From Rhizobium sp. (GTDB lineage: Bacteria; Pseudomonadota; Alphaproteobacteria; Rhizobiales; Rhizobiaceae), in NCBI GenBank assembly GCA_019739215.1, contig JAHHDR010000005.1, positions 1-37,246 on the forward strand: a stretch of 37,246 nt of DNA. Direction: 5' to 3'. Positions 1-9,346 of the stretch are shown in pieces (positions within the stretch are counted from its first letter, which is position 1; every line of letters begins with the position of its first letter). Both the position numbers and the translations under genes were made by a program. Under the pieces are notes generated by a model, which had not been told where the DNA came from, ran no database searches, and saw only the letters and a list, made by a program, of their open reading frames with translations.

Positions 1-1113
1 TCGTACATGGTGTAGTCGGCGTCGGGTGCGGTCGCCCTTCGCGTCGAAGGACATGCTCGCCGATGACCGGTCTTGAACGGGGCCCTTCGCCTTGAGCGCC
101 TTCGGCGACCTTCCTGCGGATCATGTTCGAACCGGCAGCCGTGGCCGCCTCGGCGAGGATCTGCGTGGCCGCAGCGTAGGCAGTAGAGCGTGTAGGCTTC
201 CGGCTCGAAGCCGGCGGCGCGGAACTTCTCGACCGCGTCCTTGGCAGCGTCCGGGTTGTTGCGCGGGTCCGGACGCGAAGGTCTTCAGCGTGCCGTTGCA
301 ACGGCGTCGCCCGCGATCGAGGCCAGTTCGTTCGACGCGATGCCGTCGCCCGACATCAGCGGTGCCTTCAGGCCCTGGTCGGCCGATCTGGCGCATGATC
401 AGGCCGGCTTCCGTGTGCAGGCCGCCCCAGTAGGATCGACGGTGACGCCGGCGTCCTTCATCTTCGCGATCAGGGCCGAGTAGTCCTTGTCGCCCGGCAG
501 TGACGCCTTCGTAGACGGCTTCGGTGACGCCGGCGGCCGTTCAGCGCCTTCTTGGTCTCGTCGGCCAGGCCCTGGCCGTACGGCGTCTTGTCGTGGATCG
601 ACCGCGACCTTGCCGTCCTTGAACTTGGCGGCGATGTACGGCGCCGGCCACCGTCGCCCTGCTGGTCGTCACGGCCGCAGACGCGGAACGTGGTTCCACA
701 GGCCGCGCTCGGTGTAGTCCGGGTTGGTCGCCGCCGGCGCTGATCTCCAGGATGCCGTTCTCGGCGTAGACTTCCGAGGCCGGGATCGAAACGCCGGAGT
801 TGAAGTGGCCGACCACGAACTTGACGCCGTCCGCCGACGAACTTGTTGGCGACCGAGATGCCCTGCTTCGGGTCGGAGACGTCGTCGCCGACGCTGAGCG
901 AAATCTTGGACCATCTCGCCGTTGACGCCGCCGGCGGCGTTGATGTCCTGCGGCGGCCATGCTCCGCGCCCTTCTGCAGCTGCGCGCCGAAGGCAGCGTT
1001 CGGGCCGGTCAGCGGGCCTGCCGACGCCGACCAGGAGGTCGGCCCAGGCGGCTGCCGCCGAACGCGACCATCGCTGTCAGCGCCACGGCCGACGAGAATG
1101 ACTTCTTCTTCAT
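1..1113 (-). CDS. livK: Branched-chain amino acid / GABA-type ABC transporter periplasmic binding protein, LivK family (3' end off the window, many frameshifts)
   Basis: This is the periplasmic substrate-binding component of a Liv-type (HAAT family) ABC importer. Translation from the ATG at 1113 starts [20 protein letters not shown], a typical signal peptide. After that the frame is lost repeatedly. Stitching frames together gives conserved LivK blocks such as [20 protein letters not shown] near 770-850, followed by AENGILEIS, then a KDGKV / [11 protein letters not shown] block near 570-630. Further blocks are [16 protein letters not shown] near 490-550 and AGTLKTFA near 280. The pieces occur in the right order across three frames, so single-base indels, mostly insertions, are the problem and not rearrangement. 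A GGGGAG ribosome binding site lies about 10 bases before the ATG. From memory, the blocks resemble the Agrobacterium Atu2422 GABA/proline-binding protein, so GABA uptake is a plausible role, but this is inference. The last 30 or so residues lie outside the window. Confidence 0.85.
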
Positions 1114-1269
1114 CGTGTTATGACTCCCCATTATTCCGAGTGGGCGTGGCTGAACTGTTCCTGCGATGCTCCACCCGGTCGCAGCCAGCGTACCTGTTGC
1201 CGATTTTCCGGCGCTTGTCATCGCCTCTTCGGAACTGGCTATGGCTGTTCACAGTGCGCGGTAACTTGA

Positions 1270-1658
1270 TCAGGCTCCGCTTTTCGGCCTCCAGCGCGAC
1301 AGAGATGCCCCGATTTCTCGTAGAGCCAGTTAGTACTGCGTCGGACCATCTGCTTGGCGCGCGTGTGGCTGGTAGCCCAGGATGCGCGATGACAGCGCCA
1401 GGATCAGCGTGTCGACGACGTAATAGTGCAGCCGTGAACATCGTGCCGTTGAAGAGCGCGTGATGCACGAAGCGCACTCGCGATGCCGAGCAGCAGCAGT
1501 GTAGACGACGACGATGCGAGCACGATCGCGCCGCCACCCGTCTGCGCGCAGGCGCGTCTTTCCGGTGCAGCCACGCCGCGTCCAGCCGCCGAGCTGGCGA
1601 GCGTGATCATGACAGGAATGGCCCAGAAACTCGTCTCTTCATGGAGAATTCCTTCGCA
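1270..1658 (-). CDS. Small membrane protein of the liv operon, DUF6867-like (frameshifted)
   Basis: Between livF and livK lies a degraded reading frame for a small membrane protein. Visible pieces in order are GILHEETSFWAIPVMITLAS (about 1600-1655), RRACAQT, LLLLGIA (about 1490-1510), VRFVHHALFNGTMFTA (about 1430-1475) and a C-terminal SRWRPKSGA followed by TGA at 1270-1272. They lie in different frames, as in the neighbouring livK and livF, so at least four indels are present. The order and motifs match, from memory, the roughly 110-residue DUF6867 proteins encoded inside rhizobial liv operons. These have about three membrane segments and no known function. The start codon is not resolved, because the base before GILHEE appears corrupted. 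It probably belongs to the same transcript as livHMGF. Confidence 0.55.
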
Positions 1659-1731
1659 GCAGCCCGTAACTGCCTTGCCGTGGAAATCTATGCCTTTGCG
1701 CCCCGGGCGCAAGGCTCTCCACCAAATGTGC

Positions 1732-2463
1732 TCAATGGTGACCGCCCTTCGAGATAGGCCGGCGCGCACTTCCGGATCGGCCAGCAGCTCCTGGCCGGTG
1801 CCGCTGCATGGTCACGTTGACCGTTGACCAGCACGTAGCCGCGATGCGCCAGGCGGAGCGCGGCAAAGGCGTTCTGCTCGACGAGGAAAACCGTAAAGGC
1901 CTTCCGCCTTGTTGAGCCTGCCGATGGCCTCGAAAATCTGCTTGGAGATCAGCGGCGCCAGGCCGAGCGAAGGTTCGTCGAGCAGCAGCAGCTTGGGTCG
2001 CGCCATCAGCGCACGTCCGATCGACAGCATCTGCTGTTCGCCGCCCGAAAGCGTGCCGCCGCGCTGCGCCTGCCGCTCCTCGAGCCGCGGGAACAGTTCG
2101 AAGATGCGCTTCACGTCCTCGGCAAAATATGCCTGGTTGTCGAGAGACGCACCCATCTGCAGGTTCTCGTAGACGGTCATGCGCGGAAAGATGCGGCGAC
2201 CCTCCGGCGACTGGGCGATGCGGAGACGCGCGATCTCGTGCGTCGGCATCCTGGTGATGTCGCGGCCCTGGAACACGACCGAACCCGTCCGCGCCTGCGG
2301 CATGCCGCAGATCGTCATCATCAGCGTCGACTTGCCGGCACCGTTCGCGCCGATCAGCGTCGCGATCTCGCCTTCCGCCACTTCCACGTCGACGCCGCCA
2401 AGCGCCCGGATGTTGCCGTAGTAGGTTTCGGACACCGGTAACCTTGAGGAGGGGCTGGGACAT
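1732..2463 (-). CDS. livF: Branched-chain amino acid ABC transporter ATP-binding protein LivF (frameshifted at both ends)
   Basis: This is the second ATPase of the Liv importer and energises uptake at the inner face of the membrane. The start MSQPLLKVTGV is followed by a one-base insertion near 2432, after which the frame continues as ETYYGNIRALGGV. The central part is intact: Walker A GANGAGKS, the Q-loop region, signature LSGGEQQM, and Walker B LLLLDEP. Another shift near 1900 breaks the TVFLVEQNAFAALR region, and more lie between 1740 and 1890. The stop is read at 1732-1734 after a GGHH end typical of LivF. The start codon shares one base with the livG stop (TGATG), which indicates translational coupling. 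The shifts lie in the error-rich patch that also covers livK, so the gene is probably functional in the organism. Confidence 0.9.
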   Translation of the reverse strand: MSQPLLKVTGVRNLLRQHPGAWRRRRGSGGRRDRDADRRERCRQVDADDDDLRHAAGADGFGRVPGPRHHQDADARDRASPHRPVAGGSPHLSAHDRLREPADGCVSRQPGIFCRGREAHLRTVPAARGAAGAARRHAFGRRTADAVDRTCADGATQAAAARRTFARPGAADLQADFRGHRQAQQGGRPLRFSSSSRTPLPRSAWRIAATCWSTVNVTMQRHRPGAAGRSGSARRPISKGGHH

Positions 2464-3296
2464 CAGAGAATGCCTCCCACGATCTTGATCGCTTCTTCTT
2501 CATCATCGACGCCGAGATAGGCAGCGATGACCTTGGGATCGTTCTTGACGTGGTCGGGCGAGCCGTCGGAGATCTTCTGGCCGTATTCGAGCACGACGAT
2601 GTGGTCCGAGATTTCCATGACCACGGACATGTCATGCTCGATCAGCAGGATCGAAGTGCCGGTCTCCTGGCGAATGGCGCGAAGGAGCGTGTTGAGCGCC
2701 TGCGATTCCCGGGGGTTAAGGCCGGCAGCCGGTTCGTCCAGGCAGAGCATCTTCGGCTCGGTGCACATCGCCCGCGCAATCTCCAGGCGACGCTGGGCCC
2801 CGTAGGGCAGGTCCCCGGCCGGATCGTCGGCCCGTTCGATGAGGTCGGCCTTCTCGAGCCAGAACCGCGCCTTCTCGATCGCGTCCCTGGATTCCTTCGC
2901 ATAGGTGCCGAAGCCCAGCAGGCCGAGGATGGTGAAGCCCGACGCCTTCATCAGCTTGTTGTGCTGGGCGACGAGCAGGTTCTCAAGCACCGTCATGCCG
3001 GAAAACAGCCGGATGTTCTGGAACGTCCGGGCAACCTTGGCATGGGCCGTGATCTTGAAATCCGGCATCTGCTCGAGCTGGAAAGTCTTGCCGACTCCCT
3101 CGAACCGGATCATGCCCATCGTCGGCTTGTAGAAACCGGTGATGCAGTTGAACACGGTGGTCTTGCCCGCCCCGTTTGGGCCGATCAGTGCCGTGATGTC
3201 ACCTTCATAGGCTTCGAAGGTAAGATCGTTGATGGCCATGAGACCACCGAACTTCATCGACAGGTGCTCCACCTGGAGCATGGGTTTCTTGTTCAT
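2463..3296 (-). CDS. livG: Branched-chain amino acid ABC transporter ATP-binding protein LivG
   Basis: This is an intact 277-residue ATPase subunit of the Liv importer, pairing with LivF under the LivHM permease. Walker A GPNGAGKT is at about residues 39-46. Residues 164-170 (PYGAQRR) hold the variant ABC signature characteristic of LivG, and Walker B MLCLDEP is at 183-189. The LivG-type insertion after TFQNIRLF is present near residues 105-140. An acidic DDEEEA stretch lies close to the C-terminus. The gene begins 20 bases after the livM stop and its TGA overlaps the livF ATG by one base. Unlike its neighbours it shows no frameshift. Confidence 0.95.
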   Translation of the reverse strand: MNKKPMLQVEHLSMKFGGLMAINDLTFEAYEGDITALIGPNGAGKTTVFNCITGFYKPTMGMIRFEGVGKTFQLEQMPDFKITAHAKVARTFQNIRLFSGMTVLENLLVAQHNKLMKASGFTILGLLGFGTYAKESRDAIEKARFWLEKADLIERADDPAGDLPYGAQRRLEIARAMCTEPKMLCLDEPAAGLNPRESQALNTLLRAIRQETGTSILLIEHDMSVVMEISDHIVVLEYGQKISDGSPDHVKNDPKVIAAYLGVDDEEEAIKIVGGIL

Positions 3297-3316
3297 TGTT
3301 CTTGTTCCCTCGCCCG

Positions 3317-4707
3317 TCAGCCGTGGCCTTCTTTGGTGAATGCGCCCGAGACGTTCTTCCGCTGGTAGAGAAACGCCGTCGGTTCACGACTGCCGACGAA
3401 GCCGCGTGGCTTCCACACCATGACGATCACCATGGCCGCGCCGAAAATCAGCATGCGGTAGAGCTCAGGCGTGAAACCTTCCCGAAGATATGCTTGAGGA
3501 ACTCCATCTCGCGAAGCAGTTCGGTACCGCCGATCATGACGATCGCCGCCACCGCGATGCCGACGAGCGAGCCCATGCCGCCAAGAACGACGATGGCGAG
3601 AATGATGGCCGATTCCAGGAACACGAAGGATTCAGGCGACACAAACCCCTGGCGCGCCGCGAAGAACGACCCCGCGAAACCGCCGAACATGGCGCCGATG
3701 GCAAACGCCGTCAGCTTGGTGTTGGTCGTGTTGATCCCGAGCGAGCGGCAGGCGATCTCGTCCTCGCGCAGCGCTTCCCACGCGCGGCCGACGGGCATAC
3801 GGCGCAGCCGGATGGTCACGAAGGCGGTGAGCAGGCACAGCAGCAGGATCACATAAAACAGGAAGATCTTGTAATAGGCCGATGACATCGGCAGATCGAA
3901 GGCCTTGGCGAAGTTGTTCGGCGCGGCGACGTCAAAGCTCCAGATACCGAAGATCGACGCCTTGGCAACGCCGGAAATTCCGGCCACGCCGTTGGTGACT
4001 TCGCGCCAGTTCATCAACACGAGACGTATGATTTCGCCGAAGGCCAGCGTGACGATCGCGAGATAGTCTCCCTTGAGCCTGAGTACGGGGAAACCCAAGA
4101 TCACACCCCAGAAGGCGGACAGAATTCCGGCGAGCGGCAGCAGGAGCCAGAAGGAGAAGCCGAACTGCTGCGAGAGCAGGGCGTAGGAATAGGCGCCGAC
4201 CGCGTAGAAGGCGACATAGCCGAGGTCCAGCAGGCCGGCGAGGCCGACAACGATATTTAGACCCCAGGCCAGCATCACGTAGATCAGGATCTGGATCCCG
4301 AAATTGTCGACATATTTGAGCGAACCCTGCACGCCGGCGAGCCAGACGCAGATGATCGGATAGAGGAAAAGCGCGATGATCATCATCAGGGTGAAGTTGC
4401 GCTTGACGAAGCCCGGCTCCCGCGCCACCTGCGGCGATGCCGCCTTCGCGGCCTTCTGGCTGTCGAGGTAAGGCCTCACCACGGTGATCATCGCGAAGCG
4501 GACCACCATGACCAGGATGACGACAAATGCCAACTTGACCCAGTGCGGGACGATGATCAGTTCGTTGCGGATGTTCTGCGTCGTCTCCAGGCCGATGAAG
4601 AAGAAGAACAGGCCGAAGGCGATGACGCCGGCGAAAACGGATTCGCGGATGGCGAAGGCGGTCAGGTTCTGATTGGCCGCCCCGGAGGAGTTTGAATGAT
4701 TCTGCAT
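3317..4707 (-). CDS. livM: Branched-chain amino acid ABC transporter permease LivM (one-base deletion near the C-terminus)
   Basis: This is an inner-membrane permease subunit of the Liv importer. It starts at MQNHSNSS (ATG at 4707), four bases after the livH stop. The N-terminus carries about three extra membrane segments typical of proteobacterial LivM. The BPD_transp_2 core follows, including [33 protein letters not shown] and [10 protein letters not shown]. As written, the frame ends early after [15 protein letters not shown]. Restoring one base at about 3480-3483 gives [15 protein letters not shown], a further membrane helix, WKPRGFVGS and a stop at 3317-3319. That yields about 463 residues, the expected family length. 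The deletion sits beside a short CCTTCCC stretch and is probably a sequence error. Confidence 0.92.
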
Positions 4708-4711
4708 CGTC

Positions 4712-5614
4712 TCAGACCTTTTCGACTTCGGGGCGTCCGAGGATGCCTGAAGGCTTGAAGATGAGCGCGATCGCGAGGATCGAGAAGGTCGCCACATCCT
4801 TGTAGTCGATGGTGAAATAGGCCGACCAGAGTGCTTCGATCAGGCCGATCAGTAGACCTCCGAGCACGGCGCCCGGCAGCGATCCAATGCCGCCCAGGAC
4901 CGCGGCCGTGAACGCTTTCACGCCCGGCACGAATCCGTCGGCGAAGGAGATCACGCCGTAATACATCATGTACATCGTGCCGGCGACGGCAGCCAGCGCC
5001 GCGCCCATCACGAAGGTGATGGAAATGGTCCGGTCGACATTGATGCCGAGCAGCGCCGCCATCTTGCGGTCCTGCTCGGTGGCACGCTGCGCGCGCCCCA
5101 GCGACGTGTGATTGACGAGGTACCAGAAGCCGGTGAGCAGCGACACGGTGATCAGGACGATGATGATCTGCTTGAGCGAGACCGAGATGCCGCCAATGTC
5201 GTAGACCGTGGTCACCATGCCCGGGATCGACTTGTTGCGCGGCCCCTGCGTGACCTGCACGAAGTTCGACAGCAGGATCGACATGCCGATCGCGGTGATC
5301 AGCGGTGCGAGCCGGAACGATCCGCGAAGCGGCCGGTACGCCATCCGCTCGATCGACCAGTTCCAGAGACTGACCACGGCCATCGAGACGACCATCATGA
5401 TCAGCAGCGCCAGCGCGATCGGGAACCCCGCGACCGCCGTCATCAGCAGCAGATAGACGATGAGCGCGACGAAGCCGCCGAGCATGAAGATATCGCCATG
5501 GGCAAAATTGACCATGCCAATAATGCCGTAGACCATAGTGTAACCGATTGCGATCAGGCCATAAATCGAGCCAAGCGTCAGCCCGTTGACGAGCTGCTGG
5601 ATAAAATAATCCAT
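4712..5614 (-). CDS. livH: Branched-chain amino acid ABC transporter permease LivH
   Basis: This is a 300-residue inner-membrane permease, the partner of LivM, and the first gene of the importer operon. The N-terminus [20 protein letters not shown] continues into [20 protein letters not shown], the LivH hallmark. About eight hydrophobic helices follow. The loop [20 protein letters not shown] and the [20 protein letters not shown] block near residue 240 are typical. An AGGGGAAA-type ribosome binding site precedes the ATG at 5614. The 245-base gap upstream, to the end of soxG, probably holds the operon promoter. Confidence 0.95.
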   Translation of the reverse strand: MDYFIQQLVNGLTLGSIYGLIAIGYTMVYGIIGMVNFAHGDIFMLGGFVALIVYLLLMTAVAGFPIALALLIMMVVSMAVVSLWNWSIERMAYRPLRGSFRLAPLITAIGMSILLSNFVQVTQGPRNKSIPGMVTTVYDIGGISVSLKQIIIVLITVSLLTGFWYLVNHTSLGRAQRATEQDRKMAALLGINVDRTISITFVMGAALAAVAGTMYMMYYGVISFADGFVPGVKAFTAAVLGGIGSLPGAVLGGLLIGLIEALWSAYFTIDYKDVATFSILAIALIFKPSGILGRPEVEKV

Positions 5615-5659
5615 CCGTTTTTCCCCTGCGCGCAGTATTGCCTGCGCCTATTTTTCTTT

Positions 5660-5690
5660 AACGGCCAGCCATGTGCCCGACTTGGCCGTT
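5660..5690. repeat. Inverted repeat upstream of livH
   Basis: The arms AACGGCCA (5660-5667) and TGGCCGTT (5683-5690) are perfectly complementary around a 15-base spacer. They lie in the soxG-livH gap, about 46-76 bases before the livH start. Read on the livH strand, the hairpin is followed by A residues, not a T run, so a classical terminator for soxG is unlikely. An operator or a 5'-leader hairpin for the liv operon is possible. No regulator is identified. Confidence 0.4.
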
Positions 5691-5859
5691 TGAGGATTGA
5701 ATAGCGCTTTCATCAAAAATGTGAAGCTAAAAAATCGGCAGTCCCTGAAAAACTTTCGTGAAACGCCTAAAATGCGCACAATTTGCCTCACATGGGACGC
5801 CAGTCGATCAAAATATGGCGCACGCATGCCATTTAGGAGATCATTTTTCCCCAATTGCC

Positions 5860-6396
5860 CTATGCGAGTTCCACGCTGAATGTCAGCGCGAAGGCACGGC
5901 CGGCCTGCCTGAGATCGTGATGCAGGCTCTCCGCGAAACTGCGACCGACAATCAACTCGTAGACCTCCGCCGATACCCGCGCGAGATTGATCGCGTGATG
6001 CCCGAACGCCATGCTTCGCGATCCGCCGACCGGAAGGGCACCGCCCGGCAGGTCGATCGCCACCCCGCGCATCAGGATGTCGACGCAATGCGGACCGCCC
6101 AGCCGGAAGAGCGTGCGGCCATGGCTGAGGTCGACGACCATCGCCCCGTCGATCTCGGGCGCGCCATGCACGTCGCCGCCGACAAGCAGCCATTCCCCCG
6201 GCCCGACGTTGCGAACCCGGCCCAAAGGCAGCGCAGCGAGAATACCCGCAACTGCCTGCTCCTGGCCACGGAAGGCCGAAACCGAGTGAATCCGCGCCCC
6301 GTCGACGAGCACGAGGTTGTCGGCTCCCGGCATTTCGATGCCGAGCAGCGCGCTGTCGCCCAGCGGGTGCCGGTTTGCGTAACGAATCTCAGCCAT
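5860..6396 (-). CDS. soxG: Sarcosine oxidase gamma subunit
   Basis: This is the gamma subunit (178 residues) of heterotetrameric sarcosine oxidase, which demethylates sarcosine to glycine and passes the methyl group to tetrahydrofolate as 5,10-methylene-THF. The start at 6396 (MAEIRYANRHPLGDS) overlaps the end of soxA by eight bases. The GcvT-like blocks GPGEWLLVG, VVDLSHGRTLFRLGG and DILMRGVAIDL are visible, followed by the FGHHAINLARV and YELIVGRSFAESL regions that are characteristic of SoxG. It is the last gene of soxBDAG. The next gene, livH, is 245 bases away on the same strand. Confidence 0.92.
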   Translation of the reverse strand: MAEIRYANRHPLGDSALLGIEMPGADNLVLVDGARIHSVSAFRGQEQAVAGILAALPLGRVRNVGPGEWLLVGGDVHGAPEIDGAMVVDLSHGRTLFRLGGPHCVDILMRGVAIDLPGGALPVGGSRSMAFGHHAINLARVSAEVYELIVGRSFAESLHHDLRQAGRAFALTFSVELA

Positions 6397-9346
6397 GCAG
6401 CCTCCCATTTTCCGGATCGACGAAGACCGGGGGGCAGATGATCGCCTCCGTCTCGACCCCACGTAGCCGGTCCCAGGCAATGACCCTTTCGCCCATTCGC
6501 TCGCGTCCGGCCTTGACGAAGGCGAGCGCGATCGAATGCCCAAGGCCGGGCGAGTGGCAGGCGGACGAAATCCAGCCCTGGTCGTTGCTCGTGGAGGGCT
6601 TCGTATCGGGCTTGAGGATATGCGCCCCTGCCTTCAGTTCCGCCGTCGGATCGGCAGGCCTGAGACCGACGAGTTGATGCCGGTCCGCGGCCCGCAGCCC
6701 GTAGCGGTCGAGCAGGCGCTTGCCGACATAATCCTGCTTGGTGGCCGGCGTCATCCGGCCCAGGCCGATGTCGTCGGCGGTCACGCGACCGTCGAGTTCC
6801 GCATGGGTGACGTGGCCCTTTTCAATCCGCATCACGTTGAGCGCTTCGACGCCATAGGTGCAGATGCCATGCTCGCGTCCCGCCGCCATCAGCGCATCCG
6901 CGACGGCCTCGCCATAGCCGGCCGGCACGCCGAGTTCATAGGCCAGTTCGCCCGAAAAGGAGATGCGATAAAGCCGCGCCTTCAACCCGCCCCTGAGGGT
7001 GACGGCTCGCGCCGCCATGAAGGGGACGGCAGCGTCGGAAACATCGTCCTCGACGATCGCCGAGAGGATCGCCCGGGACTTGGGCCCCGCAATCGCCATC
7101 TGCGCCCACACGTCGGTCACCGACACGTAACGCACGTCGAGTTCCGGCCAGACGGTCTGGTGAAAGAATTCGAGATGCGTCATCACCTCGGCGGCCCGTG
7201 CCGTCGTCGTGGTCAGGAAAAAATGGTTCTCGGACAGCCGACTCAGCGTGCCGTCGTCATAGACGACACCGTCCTCGCGCAGCATCAGCCCGTAGCGGGC
7301 ACGGCCCACGGGCAGCTTCAGGATCGGATTGGAGTAGATCCTGTTGAGGAATTCCGCCGCGTCCGGCCCCGCCACCTCGATCTTTCCGAGCGTAGCGACA
7401 TCGCAAAGGCCGGCATGCGACCGCACTGTCCGCACCTCGCGGTCCACCGTTTCGCGCCAGGTCGTCTCTCCGGCGGCGGGAAAATAGGACGAACGATACC
7501 ACAGCCCGGCCTCAACCATCACCGCGCCGTTCTTCTTCGCCCAGTCATGCAATGGCGATTTCCGCACCGGCCGCGCATGCTCGAAGCGCGAAGCTCCCGC
7601 CAGCGCCCCGAAACTCACGGGCGTGTAGAACGGACGGTATGTCGTCGTCCCGCTCTCGCCCACCGACATGCCCTTCATCGAGGCCAGGATCGCCGCCGCA
7701 TTGACATTGCCGAGCTTGCCCTGGTCGGTGGCCATGCCCGATGTCGTATAGCGCTTGGCATGTTCCGCATGCCCATGTCCCTCGCGAACCGCAAGGCCGA
7801 GATCCTTCACATGGACGTCGTTCTGGAAGTCGACAAAGGCCTTCGATCTGGCACCGGGGACATACCAGACCGGTGCGAACCCCACGCTCTGCTCATTCTC
7901 GATCCCGGGGCGCTCGAACGCGCCGGCGGTGCCGCCGAGGCCCTCGACGATCTCGGAGGCCTTGACCCAGCCATCCGCGAGACAGGCTCCCGTCCCGTAG
8001 ACGCCATTGGCCGCACCGGCGGCAACGAAACCATCGGTGCCTGATGGCGCAAGGAATGACTGCACGTCCTCGGACCAGACCGGCCTCGCCCCCCGCTGGC
8101 AGAGAAGATGGATGACCGGGCTCCATCCGCCCGACATCGCCAGAGCATCGCAGGCGATCGCCTCTTCGTAGCCGCTGCGGTCGATGCGGATACCCTTGAT
8201 CCTGAGCGAGCCGCTGGTGTCGATGATCGCTCCGCCCGGGATCCGGCGCGTGCCGGATGCAACCGTGTCGGCCACGGCGCTGCGGCTGTCGACGAGTGCC
8301 ACGACCTCGACGCCTGCAGCGGTGAGATCGCGCGCCGTATCGTAGCCGGAGCCACCATTGGTGAAGACGGCAACCTTGCGGCCCGCCGCGACGCCGAACC
8401 GGTTGAGATAGGTCCGCATCGCCGATGCGGTCATGATCCCGGGACGGTCGTTGCCGCCGAACACCAGGGGCCGCTCCTCGGCGCCGGAGGCAAGGATCGC
8501 GCGTCGGGCGGCAATGCGCCAGACCCGCTCTACCGGCTTGTCGGCGGACGGCACGGCAAGATGCTTCTGCACCCGCTCGAGCGCGCCGAACACCATGTCG
8601 TCATACCAGCCGAAAACGGTTGTGCGCGACAGCAGCGTGACAGTGTCGAAGCTCGCGAGTTCCGCGACCATGCCCGCCACGAAATCCGACGCCGACTTGC
8701 CGCCGATGGAGTTGCGAGCCCCGAGCAACGAACCGCCCATCCGGAAATCTTCGTCGGCGAGGATCACCCGCAATCCGGCCCGCGCCGCCGCGAGAGCGGC
8801 TGACAGCCCGGTCGGCCCGGCGCCGACGATCAGCAGGTCGCAATGCGCCCAGCATTTCTCATAATGGTCCGGATCGGCGTCGCCGATCGAAAGCCTGCCG
8901 AGACCGGCGGCGCGGCGGATCAGCGGCTCGTAGACCTTCTCCCAGAACGCCTTGGGCCACATGAAGGTCTTGTAGTAGAAACCGGCGCTGAGGAAGGGCG
9001 AAAGCAGCGAATTGACGCTGCCGACATCATATCTCAGCGACGGCCACCGGTTCTGGCTGACGGCGGCCAGACCCTCGTGCAATTCGGCGACAGTCGCCCG
9101 AACATTCGGCTCCGTCCGCCCACCCGTGCCAAGCGTCACCAGTGCGTTGGGCTCGGACGAGGACGCAGTGACGACGCCGCGCGGGCGGTGGTACTTGAAG
9201 CTGCGCCCTACGAGCAGTTCGTCATTGGCGAGCAGCGCCGAAGCGAGCGTGTCGCCGGCAAGGCCCTTGAAGGGCCGGCCATCGAAAGAGAAGGAGAGCG
9301 GGCGGTTGCGATCCGTGACGCCGCCATCGACGCGAAACGCGCTCAT
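6389..9346 (-). CDS. soxA: Sarcosine oxidase alpha subunit
   Basis: This is the large (985-residue) alpha subunit of heterotetrameric sarcosine oxidase. The N-terminus (about 15-95) is a ferredoxin-like 2Fe-2S-fold domain without an obvious cluster. A dinucleotide-binding Rossmann motif VGAGPTG follows at 174-180, in the NAD-binding half. The last 370 residues are a GcvT/aminomethyltransferase domain that receives the one-carbon unit on THF; blocks such as SHAGLCDVATLGKIEV and SFSGELAYELGVPAGYG are visible. The ATG at 9346 is a good start. The reading frame upstream is open into soxD without a stop, which is probably due to an indel in soxD. The 3' end overlaps the soxG start. Confidence 0.95.
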   Translation of the reverse strand: MSAFRVDGGVTDRNRPLSFSFDGRPFKGLAGDTLASALLANDELLVGRSFKYHRPRGVVTASSSEPNALVTLGTGGRTEPNVRATVAELHEGLAAVSQNRWPSLRYDVGSVNSLLSPFLSAGFYYKTFMWPKAFWEKVYEPLIRRAAGLGRLSIGDADPDHYEKCWAHCDLLIVGAGPTGLSAALAAARAGLRVILADEDFRMGGSLLGARNSIGGKSASDFVAGMVAELASFDTVTLLSRTTVFGWYDDMVFGALERVQKHLAVPSADKPVERVWRIAARRAILASGAEERPLVFGGNDRPGIMTASAMRTYLNRFGVAAGRKVAVFTNGGSGYDTARDLTAAGVEVVALVDSRSAVADTVASGTRRIPGGAIIDTSGSLRIKGIRIDRSGYEEAIACDALAMSGGWSPVIHLLCQRGARPVWSEDVQSFLAPSGTDGFVAAGAANGVYGTGACLADGWVKASEIVEGLGGTAGAFERPGIENEQSVGFAPVWYVPGARSKAFVDFQNDVHVKDLGLAVREGHGHAEHAKRYTTSGMATDQGKLGNVNAAAILASMKGMSVGESGTTTYRPFYTPVSFGALAGASRFEHARPVRKSPLHDWAKKNGAVMVEAGLWYRSSYFPAAGETTWRETVDREVRTVRSHAGLCDVATLGKIEVAGPDAAEFLNRIYSNPILKLPVGRARYGLMLREDGVVYDDGTLSRLSENHFFLTTTTARAAEVMTHLEFFHQTVWPELDVRYVSVTDVWAQMAIAGPKSRAILSAIVEDDVSDAAVPFMAARAVTLRGGLKARLYRISFSGELAYELGVPAGYGEAVADALMAAGREHGICTYGVEALNVMRIEKGHVTHAELDGRVTADDIGLGRMTPATKQDYVGKRLLDRYGLRAADRHQLVGLRPADPTAELKAGAHILKPDTKPSTSNDQGWISSACHSPGLGHSIALAFVKAGRERMGERVIAWDRLRGVETEAIICPPVFVDPENGRLHG

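Noticed and set aside
6536..8044. 502-codon open frame on the plus strand inside soxA
   Set aside because: It is antisense to a strongly conserved gene. Long stop-free antisense frames are expected at this GC content, and no domain is seen.
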